From contig NZ_JACFSZ010000003.1 in assembly GCF_014805525.1 (NCBI RefSeq), forward strand, positions 182,382-246,381: a stretch of DNA of 64,000 bases. The letters are read 5' to 3'. Positions 55,183 through 63,890 of this stretch are shown piece after piece; the stretch's first letter is position 1; every line of letters starts with the position of its first letter. The stretch is from Rhabdothermincola sediminis. Its GTDB lineage: Bacteria; Actinomycetota; Acidimicrobiia; Acidimicrobiales; Acidimicrobilacustridaceae. The notes below the pieces were generated by a model that did no database searches, had not been told where the DNA came from, and saw only the letters and a program-made list of their open reading frames with translations. The translations under genes were made by a program, and so were the position numbers.

Positions 55183-56373
55183 ATGGCCGGGGCGTCGACG
55201 ACCACACCAGTGGAGTTCAATCCGTACGCGCACGAGGTTCACGACGACCCCTTCCCCTTCTACGAGCGACTGCGGGAGGAGGCACCGGTCTACGAGAACC
55301 GTAAGCTCGGCTTCTACGCCCTCTCCCGCTACGACGACGTGCTGGCCGCCCTGCACGACCACGAGACGTTCTGCAATCGGTACGGGATCACCCTCGAGCC
55401 CAAGAGCCCCCTTCCGATGATGCTCACGATGGACCCGCCCGAGCACACGGCGATGCGCCGGCTGGTGAGCCGGGTCTTCACCCCCCGGCGGGTCGCCGAC
55501 CTGGAGCCGAGCATCCGGGCGCTGTCCGCCAAGTACCTCGACCCTCTCGTGCCCGAGGGCCGCTGCGACCTCATCGGCGACTACTCGGCGAAGCTGCCCA
55601 TGGACGTGATCTCGACCATGCTCGGAGTCCCACCCGACGACCAAGACATGCTCCGGGGCTGGACCGACGACATGATCCACCGGGATGAAGGCCAGCCCGA
55701 GATGACCGACCGGGGAATCGAGGCCGGGGCACGGCTCTACGAGTACCTGAGCGCGATGGTGACCGCGAAGCGGGCCCGTCCCGGTGATGACCTCACCAGC
55801 GCCCTGCTCGAGGCGTCGCTCGACGGGGAACGGCTCGGCGACCGGGACGTGGTGGGCTTCCTGCTCCTGTTGATCATCGCCGGCAACGAGACCACCACGA
55901 AGCTCATCGGTAATGCCGTGTACTGGCTGTGGCGCAACCCGGCCGAGCGGCAGAAGCTGCTGGATGACCCGTCGCGGATCCCCGATGCGGTCGAGGAGAC
56001 CCTGCGCTACGAAGGGTCGACCCAACTCATGGCCCGCACCCTCACCCGGGACCACACCCTTCACGACGTGACCATGCGGGAAGGGAGCAAGGTGCTGCTG
56101 CTGCTCGGGTCGGCCAACCGGGACCCCCGGGTGTGGGACCGTCCGGACGTGTTCGACATCGACCGCGAGGGCCTCAATCGCCATCTCGGCTTCGGTCACG
56201 GCATCCACGTGTGCCTCGGCGCGGCGCTCGCTCGGCTGGAGATGCGCATCGCCCTCGAACACCTCCACGAGCGGATGCTGGACTACGAGGTCGATGAGGG
56301 GGGCATGGAGCGGATCCACTCCGGCAACGTGCGCGGCTATGCCCGCATGCCGCTCACCTTCCGCCCCGCCTGA
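55183..56373 (+). CDS. Cytochrome P450
   Basis: 396 residues, soluble bacterial class. I-helix IIAGNETTT (acid-alcohol pair E-T), K-helix ETLR, haem loop FGHGIHVCLGAALAR with axial C344; PPEHTAMRRLVSRVFTP in the C-helix. It hydroxylates a hydrophobic substrate with electrons from a ferredoxin, probably the 23367/22143 pair. Its family (CYP125, CYP142, CYP107 or other) cannot be fixed without a search. GGGAGGGG lies 6 bp upstream of the ATG. Confidence 0.93.
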   Translation: MAGASTTTPVEFNPYAHEVHDDPFPFYERLREEAPVYENRKLGFYALSRYDDVLAALHDHETFCNRYGITLEPKSPLPMMLTMDPPEHTAMRRLVSRVFTPRRVADLEPSIRALSAKYLDPLVPEGRCDLIGDYSAKLPMDVISTMLGVPPDDQDMLRGWTDDMIHRDEGQPEMTDRGIEAGARLYEYLSAMVTAKRARPGDDLTSALLEASLDGERLGDRDVVGFLLLLIIAGNETTTKLIGNAVYWLWRNPAERQKLLDDPSRIPDAVEETLRYEGSTQLMARTLTRDHTLHDVTMREGSKVLLLLGSANRDPRVWDRPDVFDIDREGLNRHLGFGHGIHVCLGAALARLEMRIALEHLHERMLDYEVDEGGMERIHSGNVRGYARMPLTFRPA

Positions 56374-56431
56374 CCCCTTCCCCGCCTGAGCCATCGTGCC
56401 GCCCGCACCGCTTGAGCCGCCCGCACCCCTC

Positions 56432-56614
56432 GAACTGTTCAGCCCGGCGCGGCCCACGGCCGCGATCTCATGAACAGTTCGCAGGAGAACCGGAACTGTT
56501 CAGCCCGGCGCGGCCCACGGCCGCGATCTCATGAACAGTTCGCAGGAGAACCGGAACTGTTCAGCCCGGCGCGGCCCACGGCCGCGATCTCATGAACAGT
56601 TCGCAGGAGAACAG
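56432..56614. repeat. Three exact 61-bp tandem copies of a nested palindrome
   Basis: Units start at 56432, 56493 and 56554. Each holds outer arms GAACTGTTCA / TGAACAGTTC (10 bp, exact) and an inner hairpin CGCGGCC-cac-GGCCGCG, followed by the spacer GCAGGAGAACCG. The copies are identical over 61 bp except at the last border. They fill the space between the P450 and acyl-CoA synthetase stops, where they could act as a multi-hairpin terminator. The ends CGAACTG...CAGTTCG match those of the 23657 palindrome. Confidence 0.9.
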
Positions 56615-56625
56615 GAGGAGGGAGG

Positions 56626-58239
56626 TCAGCGCTTCTCGAAGGTGACGCCAACCGCCTCGGCGTCCCAGGTGGTGGGCGTCACCCCTTCCTCGCGCAGCTG
56701 GTACTTCAGTACCCGGCCCACGGGGTTGCGGGGCAGCTCGTGGCGGAACTCGATGTAGCGGGGCACGGCGAAGTACGGCACCCGCTCGACGGCCCAGCGG
56801 CACAGCGCCTCCTCGGTGAGCGTCGAGCCCGGTTGCAGCACCGCGGTGACCTTGACGTCGTCCTCACCGAGGGGGCTCGGTACCGAGTGCACCGCCACGT
56901 CGACCACATCCTCGTGGCCGAGGAAGATCTTCTCCATCTCGAAGCTCGAGATGTTCTCCCCCCGGCGGCGCAGGTAGTCCTTCTTGCGGTCCACGAAATA
57001 GAGGAACCCGTCCTCGTCGAGCCGCCCGAAGTCGCCGGTGTGGAACCACCAGTTGCGGCTGGCGGCGACGGTGGCTTCCGGGCGGCCCCAGTAGCCCTCG
57101 AACATGACGTGGGGCCGGCGCGGCCGGCAGACGATCTCGCCGATCTCACCGGTCGGGACCGGGTTGTCGTCGTCGTCGACGAGCAGCACCTCGAACTCCA
57201 CGTCGTTGGGCCTGCCCGCCGCGCCCGGCGGGTTCACCTCGCCGGCGGGCAGTGAGGAGATCAACGACGCCTCGGTCACCCCGTAGCCCGCGCTGAAGGT
57301 CTCCACCCCCCAGCGGGTCGCGAATCGGGCCGAGATGTCCGGTGGCATCGGAGCCGCGGCGACCAACCGCAAGGTGGTGCCCTGGGCGGCGGGATGCTCC
57401 CGCTCGTCGTTCGCGATCAGCACCGCGAGCGTGCCGAGTAGTGAGGCGATGGTGCCGCCGGTGCGGGCAATGTCGTCCCAGAACCCCGAGACGGAGAACT
57501 TCCGGGCGATCGCCGATCGTCCACCGAGCAGCAGGGTTCCCACCACCGCGGTGGCCAGTGCGTTGAGGTGGAACATCGGCAGCGGCGTCCACACCACGTC
57601 CTCCGGGCGCCGGCCCCAGGTGCGAGCGATCTGGGCCGCCAGGTTCACCACGTAGTTGTGGCTCAGCATGCAGCCCTTCGAAGGACCGGTGGTGCCGGCG
57701 GTGTAGATGAACGTGGCCAGATCGGCCGGGCGCACCTCCACCCGGGGCGTACCACCCGCCCGATCGAGCAGCGTCGAGAGGTCGTGCTGGGGCACGCCGG
57801 TGATCTCGGCGGCGGGCTCGCCCTCCACGATCACCGCCCGCAGCTCGGGCAGGCCGCCGGCGACCTCCGCCGCCCGCTGGGCCAGATCGCCCTGCACGAT
57901 GAGTGCCCGCGCTCCCGAGTCGGCGAGCTGGTGGGTGAGGAACTCGCCCTTGTAGGCGGTGTTGATCGGCACCGACACCGCCCCGAGGCGGGCCGCCGCG
58001 AACACGGTCACCACGCTGGCCGGCCCGTTCTCCAACAGCGAGGCCACCCGATCGCCACGCTCCACCCCCAGCTCGCCCAGGCTGGCGGCGAGCCGGCCGG
58101 CGGCGTCGGCCAACTCGGCAGCCGTGAACGCCTGGCCGGCGAGGTCGAGGAACGGCCCGTGCGGATCCTGCTCGAGCCGTGCATCGAGCACCTCGACCAG
58201 CGTGTGCTGCTCACCGGTGGTCCACGCCGCCCCTGCCAT
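56626..58239 (-). CDS. Acyl-CoA synthetase (FadD/CaiC-like)
   Basis: 537 residues. IYTAGTTGPSKGCML (P-loop), GYGVTEASL, GDFGRLDEDGFLYFVDRKKDYLRRRGENIS (hinge) and NPVGRVLKYQLRE (catalytic Lys) are present. A second, distinct synthetase from that at 49818. ATG 58239 follows TAGAGT by eight bases (leaderless). Convergent with the P450 across the hairpin repeats. Substrate acid unknown. Confidence 0.9.
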   Translation of the reverse strand: MAGAAWTTGEQHTLVEVLDARLEQDPHGPFLDLAGQAFTAAELADAAGRLAASLGELGVERGDRVASLLENGPASVVTVFAAARLGAVSVPINTAYKGEFLTHQLADSGARALIVQGDLAQRAAEVAGGLPELRAVIVEGEPAAEITGVPQHDLSTLLDRAGGTPRVEVRPADLATFIYTAGTTGPSKGCMLSHNYVVNLAAQIARTWGRRPEDVVWTPLPMFHLNALATAVVGTLLLGGRSAIARKFSVSGFWDDIARTGGTIASLLGTLAVLIANDEREHPAAQGTTLRLVAAAPMPPDISARFATRWGVETFSAGYGVTEASLISSLPAGEVNPPGAAGRPNDVEFEVLLVDDDDNPVPTGEIGEIVCRPRRPHVMFEGYWGRPEATVAASRNWWFHTGDFGRLDEDGFLYFVDRKKDYLRRRGENISSFEMEKIFLGHEDVVDVAVHSVPSPLGEDDVKVTAVLQPGSTLTEEALCRWAVERVPYFAVPRYIEFRHELPRNPVGRVLKYQLREEGVTPTTWDAEAVGVTFEKR

Positions 58240-58254
58240 GGGCTGGCACTCTAG

Positions 58255-58707
58255 CTACGGGCCACCCCGGCCTTCCTGCTCCCGGCGCAAGCGTTCGGCG
58301 TCAGGCTCCAGCTCGAAACCCGGCGCCACCCCGTCGTCGAACTCGAGTGGCCGCATGGCCAGGTCGATGGCCGACCACAGCGTTCGCGAGAACGGGAAGA
58401 ACAGGAACGGGGCCACCAGCGCAGTCAGCACCGTCGCGGCGGTGATCGGCACCATGGGCGGATCGGGATACGTCAAGCCGACCCCGATCAGCAGGACCAG
58501 CACCACCGCGGTCTGCACGACGCAGATGTTGATGAACCACGAGCCGAGCCAATGGCCGGGCACCCGCCGGAACCGCAGCCCGCAGCGCGGGCAGGCGGGC
58601 ACCATCCGCACCCAGTGCACGAAGAGATGCCCCTCGTTGCACACCGGGCAGTGGCGGACGAGTCCCCGCCGCAACATGGTGGAGACCGGCAATGCCATGC
58701 GGGCCAT
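58255..58707 (-). CDS. DUF983 zinc-ribbon membrane protein
   Basis: 150 residues. Two zinc knuckles (CPVCNEGHLF and CPRCGLRFRR), then two membrane helices (FINICVVQTAVVLVLLIGVGL; ITAATVLTALVAPFLFFPF) and a basic/acidic tail. This is the DUF983 layout; function unknown. ATG 58707 gives MARMALPVS. The gap to the synthetase start is 15 bp, same strand. Confidence 0.8.
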   Translation of the reverse strand: MARMALPVSTMLRRGLVRHCPVCNEGHLFVHWVRMVPACPRCGLRFRRVPGHWLGSWFINICVVQTAVVLVLLIGVGLTYPDPPMVPITAATVLTALVAPFLFFPFSRTLWSAIDLAMRPLEFDDGVAPGFELEPDAERLRREQEGRGGP

Positions 58708-58753
58708 TGTGGGCCGCCTACATCGCGATGGCACCTCGACGGCCCGGCCCAGG

Positions 58754-61117
58754 TCACGGTGCGGCCTGCTCGACCACCACGGGCGCGGTGGAGCCCTGGG
58801 TGGTGCCGTCACCGAGCAGAGGGGCACCCCAGCAGCCCACCCACCCACCTACCAGCGCGCACGTGCGGGAGCTGCCCACAGCGACGCCGGTGGCTCCCAC
58901 GATCCCGGGCACGGCCACCGCCACCAGTGAAGTCGCGGTCGTGCCGTCACCGAGCTGTCCCTGGTCGTTGCGGCCCCAGCACCGCAACTCGCCGCCACCA
59001 ACCAGGGCGCAGGTGTGGGACGGGCCGCTGTCGATTGCGGTGGCGCCGGATACCCCCACCACGGTGGTCGGCAACGTCGACGCCTCTCGGGTGCCGTCGC
59101 CGAGCTGGCCCACGTTGTTCGCCCCCCAGCATCGGACCTCGCCGGTGGCGAGCAGCGCGCAGCTCGAATCCGCGCCCAGGCTGACGTCGACCGCATCGCT
59201 GATGCCCTCGACCCGCACCGGGGCGGCGGCGTCCTCGAAGGTGCCGTCGCCGAGCTGGCCGGTGTAGTTGCCGCCCCAGCACCAGACCTCGCCGGACGCC
59301 ACCGCGCACGAGTGGGCCGCCCCGGCTGCCACCGCGGTGGCACCACCGAGGCCTACCACCGCCACCGGGCCTGAAGGCTGGTCGGGGGTGCCGTCGCCGA
59401 GCTGGCCCATGTGGTTCGCTCCCCAGCACCACACCTCTCCGCCTGCCACCAGGGCGCAGGTGTGCCAGTGACCGGCGGCGACCCGCACCGCACCGCTCAG
59501 CCCGGGAACCGGCACCGGGGCGACCGACGCCTCGCCGTAGTCCTCGTCGCCGAGCTGGCCGAACTGATTCGAACCCCAGCAGGCCACCTGGCCGTCGCCT
59601 CGGACTGCACAGGCGTGGTGGAGGCCGACGGCGAGGGAGCCCGAGTCGCCGGCGCCCGCCACCGGCACCGCGCCGGGCGCATCGACGGTGGTGCCGTCAC
59701 CAAGTTGGCCGAACCCGTTCGCGCCCCAGCAGCGCAGCCCCCCGGTGGCGAGCAACGCGCACGTGCTGCCACCGGCGGCGATCGCCGACACGCCCTCCAG
59801 GGGCGCACCCGGCTGGCGGTGGTACGCCACGACGTCCGCTATCAGGTGCGCGCTGCCCTGGTTGTTGTAGAGCGCCACCTTGCCGCCGGCCCCGACCGCC
59901 ACCACCACCAGGTTCGCCACCGTCTGGCCCCCTACGACGTTCAGGTTCGAAGCCAGCGGCCGTGCCTGGCCCGCCGGCCATACGGTCACGAAGCTGCTCG
60001 CCGAGGGCTGGGTCACGGTCACGTTCAACACCACCGCCGTCGCCCACTCTGGCACTGGCGCGGAGCCGCCCCGCACCACCAGCTCGCGAACCTGGCCCGC
60101 ACCCCACGGGGTCGAGAACCCACCCGTGCCGTCCCGGGAGTCCAGCACCCGGGTCGGGGTCACGCCCGTGAGCACGCCTCCGGTGCTCGGCGCGTAGTAA
60201 CCCACGACGTCCGCGATCACGTGCACCGTGCCGTGGTTGTTGTAGATCGCCACCTGCCCGGAGGCGCCGACGGCGACGGTGACCAGGTTGGGAGCCGTAC
60301 GCCCGGCGGTGACGTTGAGGTTCGACGCCAGCGGGCGCAGCCCCCCCGAGGGCCACACGGTGAGGTAGCTGCTGGCGCTGGGTTGGGTGGCGGTGACGTT
60401 GAGCACCACCGCGGTGGCGTCCGCGGGCACCGAGGTGGCGCCACCCCGGACGGTGAGCGTGCGGGTCTGGCCCGGCCCCCACGGGGTCGAGAAGCCGCCC
60501 GTGCCGTCACGGGAGTCCAGCAGCCGCTTCGGCGTCACCCCCGTGAGACGCCCGCCGCTGCCAGGCGCGAAGTAGCCGACCACGTCCGCGATCACGTGCA
60601 CCGTGCCCTGGTTGTTGTAGATCGCTACCTTGCCGCCGGCCCCGACCGCTACCACCACCAGGTTCGCCACCGTCTGGCCCCCCGCCACGTTGAGGTTCGA
60701 CGCCAGCGGCCGCGGCCGGCCCGCCGGCCACACGGTCACGAAGCTGCTCGCCGAGGGTTCGGTCACGGTCACGTTCAACACCACCGCCGTCGCCGGGTTC
60801 GGCACCGGCGTCGACCCGCCCCGCACCACCACCTCCCGACCCTGACCCGCACCCCACGGAGTCGAGAACCCGCCCGTGCCGTCACGGGAATCCAGCACCC
60901 GGGTCGGGGTGGTCCCGAAGAAGGTCCCGGGAGGCGCGGCGAGGGAGGCGAGCGGGGAGCGCAGGTCGACCGCGCCGGCAGTGCCAACGAGGCCCGGGGC
61001 GGCCTCGGCGCTCACCAGCCTCATCGCCGGTGGGCACCCCAGCGCGCCCAGGCACGCCAGGGCCGCGCACGCGACCATCGACACACGGACGTGCCGATCG
61101 CGCCGCGCCCGTGTCAC
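58754..61117 (-). CDS. Large secreted protein: three LDSRDGTGG domains plus RCC1 propeller
   Basis: 787 residues with an N-terminal hydrophobic export segment (VACAALACLGALG). Residues about 60-450 hold three near-identical domains of about 125 residues, each with TPxRxLDSRDGTGGFSTPWG, VLNVTVT.PSASSF.TVWP, PLASNLNV and IADVVGYxAP, a cell-surface domain common in actinobacteria. Residues 460-787 hold seven RCC1 repeats (TCALxxxGxxxCWGxNxxGQLGDGT), enough for a full beta-propeller; the last blade is shortened (GAPLLGDGT). The GTG overlaps the acyl-CoA dehydrogenase stop (GTGA). Likely an adhesin or cell-wall protein. Confidence 0.88.
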   Translation of the reverse strand: MTRARRDRHVRVSMVACAALACLGALGCPPAMRLVSAEAAPGLVGTAGAVDLRSPLASLAAPPGTFFGTTPTRVLDSRDGTGGFSTPWGAGQGREVVVRGGSTPVPNPATAVVLNVTVTEPSASSFVTVWPAGRPRPLASNLNVAGGQTVANLVVVAVGAGGKVAIYNNQGTVHVIADVVGYFAPGSGGRLTGVTPKRLLDSRDGTGGFSTPWGPGQTRTLTVRGGATSVPADATAVVLNVTATQPSASSYLTVWPSGGLRPLASNLNVTAGRTAPNLVTVAVGASGQVAIYNNHGTVHVIADVVGYYAPSTGGVLTGVTPTRVLDSRDGTGGFSTPWGAGQVRELVVRGGSAPVPEWATAVVLNVTVTQPSASSFVTVWPAGQARPLASNLNVVGGQTVANLVVVAVGAGGKVALYNNQGSAHLIADVVAYHRQPGAPLEGVSAIAAGGSTCALLATGGLRCWGANGFGQLGDGTTVDAPGAVPVAGAGDSGSLAVGLHHACAVRGDGQVACWGSNQFGQLGDEDYGEASVAPVPVPGLSGAVRVAAGHWHTCALVAGGEVWCWGANHMGQLGDGTPDQPSGPVAVVGLGGATAVAAGAAHSCAVASGEVWCWGGNYTGQLGDGTFEDAAAPVRVEGISDAVDVSLGADSSCALLATGEVRCWGANNVGQLGDGTREASTLPTTVVGVSGATAIDSGPSHTCALVGGGELRCWGRNDQGQLGDGTTATSLVAVAVPGIVGATGVAVGSSRTCALVGGWVGCWGAPLLGDGTTQGSTAPVVVEQAAP

Positions 61118-62088
61118 GTCGAAGCGAGCAGGTCCGCCATGGTGTCGGCACAGGCGTCGATGCCGCCGAACGCGGGCTCCAGCGCGTAGGCCCGTTTGAA
61201 GTAGAGGTGCGCGTCGACCTCCCAGGTGTACCCCATCCCGCCGTGCACCTGGATGCAGCTCTTGCCGTTCCCGATCGCCGCCTCTGCGGCGGTCAGCTTC
61301 GCCGCGGCCACCGCGCGCTCGACGGAGCCGACCGCGGGGTCGTCGAGGGTCACCCCGGCGGCGTAGACCGCCCCGCGGGCCACCTCGACCCGGGTGAACA
61401 TATCGGCGAGGAGGTGCTTGACCGCCTGAAACGCACCGATCGGCTTGTCGAACTGGACCCGCTCGCGGGCATAGGTCACCGCCAGGTCGGTCGCTGCTTC
61501 GGCGACGCCCAGGAGGAGACCAGCGACCAGTGCCGCACCCTGCTCACGTAGCTGCGCAGCCGTGTCAGGCCCTGCCAGCCGGTCGCCCTGGGGCAAGGGC
61601 TCGGTGAGCTCCCGCACGGGGGTGAGCGGATCGAGGGGGTGCGCGATCTCCCGGCTGGCGAGTGCGCCGGCGTCGACCTGCCAGACCCCCTCCGCGTCGA
61701 CGATCAGCACGACATCGAGCGACCCGAGGTGCTCGACCAGACGGGAGGGGTCGTCGCGCTCGATGCCCCCCACCACGGTCTCGCCCGACGCCGCCCCCGG
61801 CACCAGACCGGCGGCGAGATGGGTCCACACCAGCGGTCCGGGCACCAGCGCCCGACCTAGCTCCTCGAACACCAGGACCGCATCGGCCCAACCGAGCCCC
61901 ACCCCCCCGTCGGCTTCGGGGAGCCGCAGGGAGAACACCCCCATGTCCGCCAGCTCACGCCACAGGTCCCGGTCGAGCGCGCCGCCGTCGGCGAGGACAC
62001 GGATCACCTGCATCGGCACCCGGCCCTCGCAGAAGTTGCGCACCCCCTCCTGGAGGGCCATCTGGTCGTCGGAGAGCTCGAAGTCCAT
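61114..62088 (-). CDS. Acyl-CoA dehydrogenase, short type (ChsE1-like subunit)
   Basis: 324 residues, shorter than usual. The N-terminal helix domain begins MDFELSDDQMALQEGVRNF. The middle beta domain is abbreviated and lacks the EPGAGSD motif. The C-terminal domain keeps RVQFDKPIGAFQAVKHLLADM and IQVHGGMGYTWEVDAHLYFKRA. Together with the adjacent full-length 62095 gene (6-bp gap) this matches heterotetrameric alpha2beta2 acyl-CoA dehydrogenases of steroid side-chain degradation, where subunits share the FAD sites. Confidence 0.85.
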   Translation of the reverse strand: MDFELSDDQMALQEGVRNFCEGRVPMQVIRVLADGGALDRDLWRELADMGVFSLRLPEADGGVGLGWADAVLVFEELGRALVPGPLVWTHLAAGLVPGAASGETVVGGIERDDPSRLVEHLGSLDVVLIVDAEGVWQVDAGALASREIAHPLDPLTPVRELTEPLPQGDRLAGPDTAAQLREQGAALVAGLLLGVAEAATDLAVTYARERVQFDKPIGAFQAVKHLLADMFTRVEVARGAVYAAGVTLDDPAVGSVERAVAAAKLTAAEAAIGNGKSCIQVHGGMGYTWEVDAHLYFKRAYALEPAFGGIDACADTMADLLAST

Positions 62089-62094
62089 CGGCGA

Positions 62095-63276
62095 TCACCC
62101 CTTGGGGAGGCCGAGGATGCGCTCGGCGATGATGTTGCGTTGGATCTGGCTGGTACCGGCGGCGATGGTGAACGAGGTGGAGCGGAGTCGTTCCTCCACG
62201 AACACGCCACTGGGTAGACCGCCCAGGTCGTCACGGCTCAGCGAGGCCCGATCGAGCACCCGCATGGCCAGATCGGTCAGGCGCTGGAACAGCTCCGAGT
62301 AGTACACCTTCACCACCGAGCTGGCGGGGCCGGGGATGCCGTGGCGCTCCGCTTGGGCCAGGTTGCGCTTGGTCATGGCCCACAGGGCGTCCATCTCGGC
62401 TTGCAGGTGGCCGATCTCGCGGCGGATGGCCACGTCGTCCCACGCCGTGGCCGAGCGGCGGGTGACCTTGCGGGCCAGCGCGGCCAGCTCGGAGATCATC
62501 CGGTTGGTCTCCACCAGGTCCGAGATGAACCCGGTACCTCGCTCGAAGCTGAACGTCACCATCGCCACCCGCCAACCGTCGTTCTCCTCCCCCACCCGGT
62601 TGGCCACCGGCACCCGGGCGCCGTCGAAGAACACCTCGCTGAACTCGCTGGAACCGACGATGGTGCGGATCTCGCGGATCTCGATGCCGGGCGTGTCCAT
62701 GGGGCAGATCAACCAGGTGATGCCCCGGTGCTTGGAGCCCGGGTCGGTGCGCACCAGCAGCTCGCAGTAGTCGGCCACCTGGGCGAAGGAGGTCCAGATC
62801 TTCTGGCCGGTGATGACGTACTCGTCGCCGTCACGCACCGCCCGGCACGACAGGGAGGCGAGATCCGACCCCGCGCCGGGCTCGGAGAAACCCTGGCACC
62901 AGACCTCCTCGCCCCGCAGGATGCGTGGCAGGTGCTCGCGCTTCTGCTCGTCGGTGCCCTCCGCCATGATCGTCGGGCCGCAGTGCAGCAGGCCGACGAA
63001 GTTCACCCCGATGTAGGGCGCGCCGGCGAGGGTGGTCTCCTCGAGGTAGATGAGCTGCTCGGTGAGCGTGGCCCCCCGCCCGCCGTACTCCTTGGGCCAG
63101 TTGATGCCCGCGTAACCGGCATCGTGGAGCATCCGCTGCCAGCCCGTGTCGTAGGCCCGGCGGGCGGGCCAGTCGTCGGGAGCCGGCTTGGGGGGCAGAG
63201 TGGGGAGCGCCTCGGCCAACCACTCCCGCAGCTCCTTGCGGAACTGCTGCTCGGCTTCCGTGTAGCGGAGATCCAC
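62095..63276 (-). CDS. Acyl-CoA dehydrogenase (ChsE2-like subunit)
   Basis: 393 residues. WCQGFSEPGAGSDLA, VITGQKIWTSFAQ and FTIAAGTSQIQRNIIAERILGLP. The usual Glu of YEGTSEIQ is replaced (IAAGTSQIQ), consistent with a subunit that depends on a partner for the catalytic base. Starts at GTG 63276; the nearest purine-rich box, GAGGAG, is about 11 bp away. Operator TCTGACGTCACGTTAGA lies 31 bp upstream. Co-transcribed with 61114 and probably with the RCC1 protein. Confidence 0.88.
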   Translation of the reverse strand: MDLRYTEAEQQFRKELREWLAEALPTLPPKPAPDDWPARRAYDTGWQRMLHDAGYAGINWPKEYGGRGATLTEQLIYLEETTLAGAPYIGVNFVGLLHCGPTIMAEGTDEQKREHLPRILRGEEVWCQGFSEPGAGSDLASLSCRAVRDGDEYVITGQKIWTSFAQVADYCELLVRTDPGSKHRGITWLICPMDTPGIEIREIRTIVGSSEFSEVFFDGARVPVANRVGEENDGWRVAMVTFSFERGTGFISDLVETNRMISELAALARKVTRRSATAWDDVAIRREIGHLQAEMDALWAMTKRNLAQAERHGIPGPASSVVKVYYSELFQRLTDLAMRVLDRASLSRDDLGGLPSGVFVEERLRSTSFTIAAGTSQIQRNIIAERILGLPKG

Positions 63277-63306
63277 CGGGTGCTCGGCTCCTCGTGCTCG
63301 CTCGGA

Positions 63307-63323
63307 TCTGACGTCACGTTAGA
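63307..63323 (-). promoter_or_regulatory. 17-bp operator TCTGACGTCACGTTAGA (family O)
   Basis: Near-perfect palindrome (ATCTGACGT-c-ACGTTAGAT, one mismatch) upstream of the acyl-CoA dehydrogenase pair. Same length and arm pattern as the sites at 23744 and 49778. Confidence 0.6.
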
Positions 63324-63359
63324 TCGTGGTGGAGCGAGGGAGGAACCGAGCGCGGCGGA

Positions 63360-63890
63360 TCAGTCGTCGTTGGCGATCGTGCCGGTCCCCACGCTGCGGG
63401 CGATCACCAATCCTGAGCTGGGATCGCTGAGCACCACGGTGATCGTCTCGTCCGGCTCGATCACCGCGTCTGGGTACAAGAGCATCGACACGGCCTTCTT
63501 CCAGGTGCCCGGCCGGAACGTGATGCGCTTCGGCTTGGTGAGCAGGCGCAGGTCCGACCCGTCGGCCGTCCCGGCGTACACGCTGGCCACGGTGGTCTCG
63601 GCCACCGCCGTGGACGACAGCGTCACCGGCAGGATCAGCTTGCCGGCGCTAGTACCGCCGGTTCCCTCGTAGACGCGCACGTCACCGAGAGCCCAAGGCG
63701 TCGGTGGCGGACGCCACCGACGCACCGAGCTGTGCCACATCCGTGACCGGGCTGGGCGCGGGCGCCCGGCACAGGCTCACGCCGACCGGCCGATCTGACG
63801 GCAGGCCCTTCGCATCGCCCGAGGCCAGGTTGATCGTGAGCGTGCCCGGGCGATCGAAGACGTGGGTGAACTGGGCGCTGCGCAGCTTGC
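63360..63890 (-). pseudogene. Frame-disrupted gene with C-terminal Calx-beta domain
   Basis: The minus strand 63680-63360 encodes a complete Calx-beta-type domain (GDVRVYEGTGGTSAGKLIL; PDAVIEPDETITVVLSDPSSG; VGTGTIANDD). Upstream of about 63685 the coding-like sequence moves to another frame: QFTHVFDRPGTLTINLASGD, RPVGVSLCRAP and VAQLGASVASATDALG. In the Calx-beta frame a TGA occurs near 63780, and in the other frame the sequence ends at TGA soon after ALG. One indel near 63680-63690 would join them. No start codon is convincing, so this is a decayed gene, a frameshift or a sequence error. Confidence 0.5.

Noticed and set aside
56432..56614. CRISPR array
   Set aside because: The three 61-bp units are directly contiguous and identical throughout; there are no unique spacers and no cas genes.
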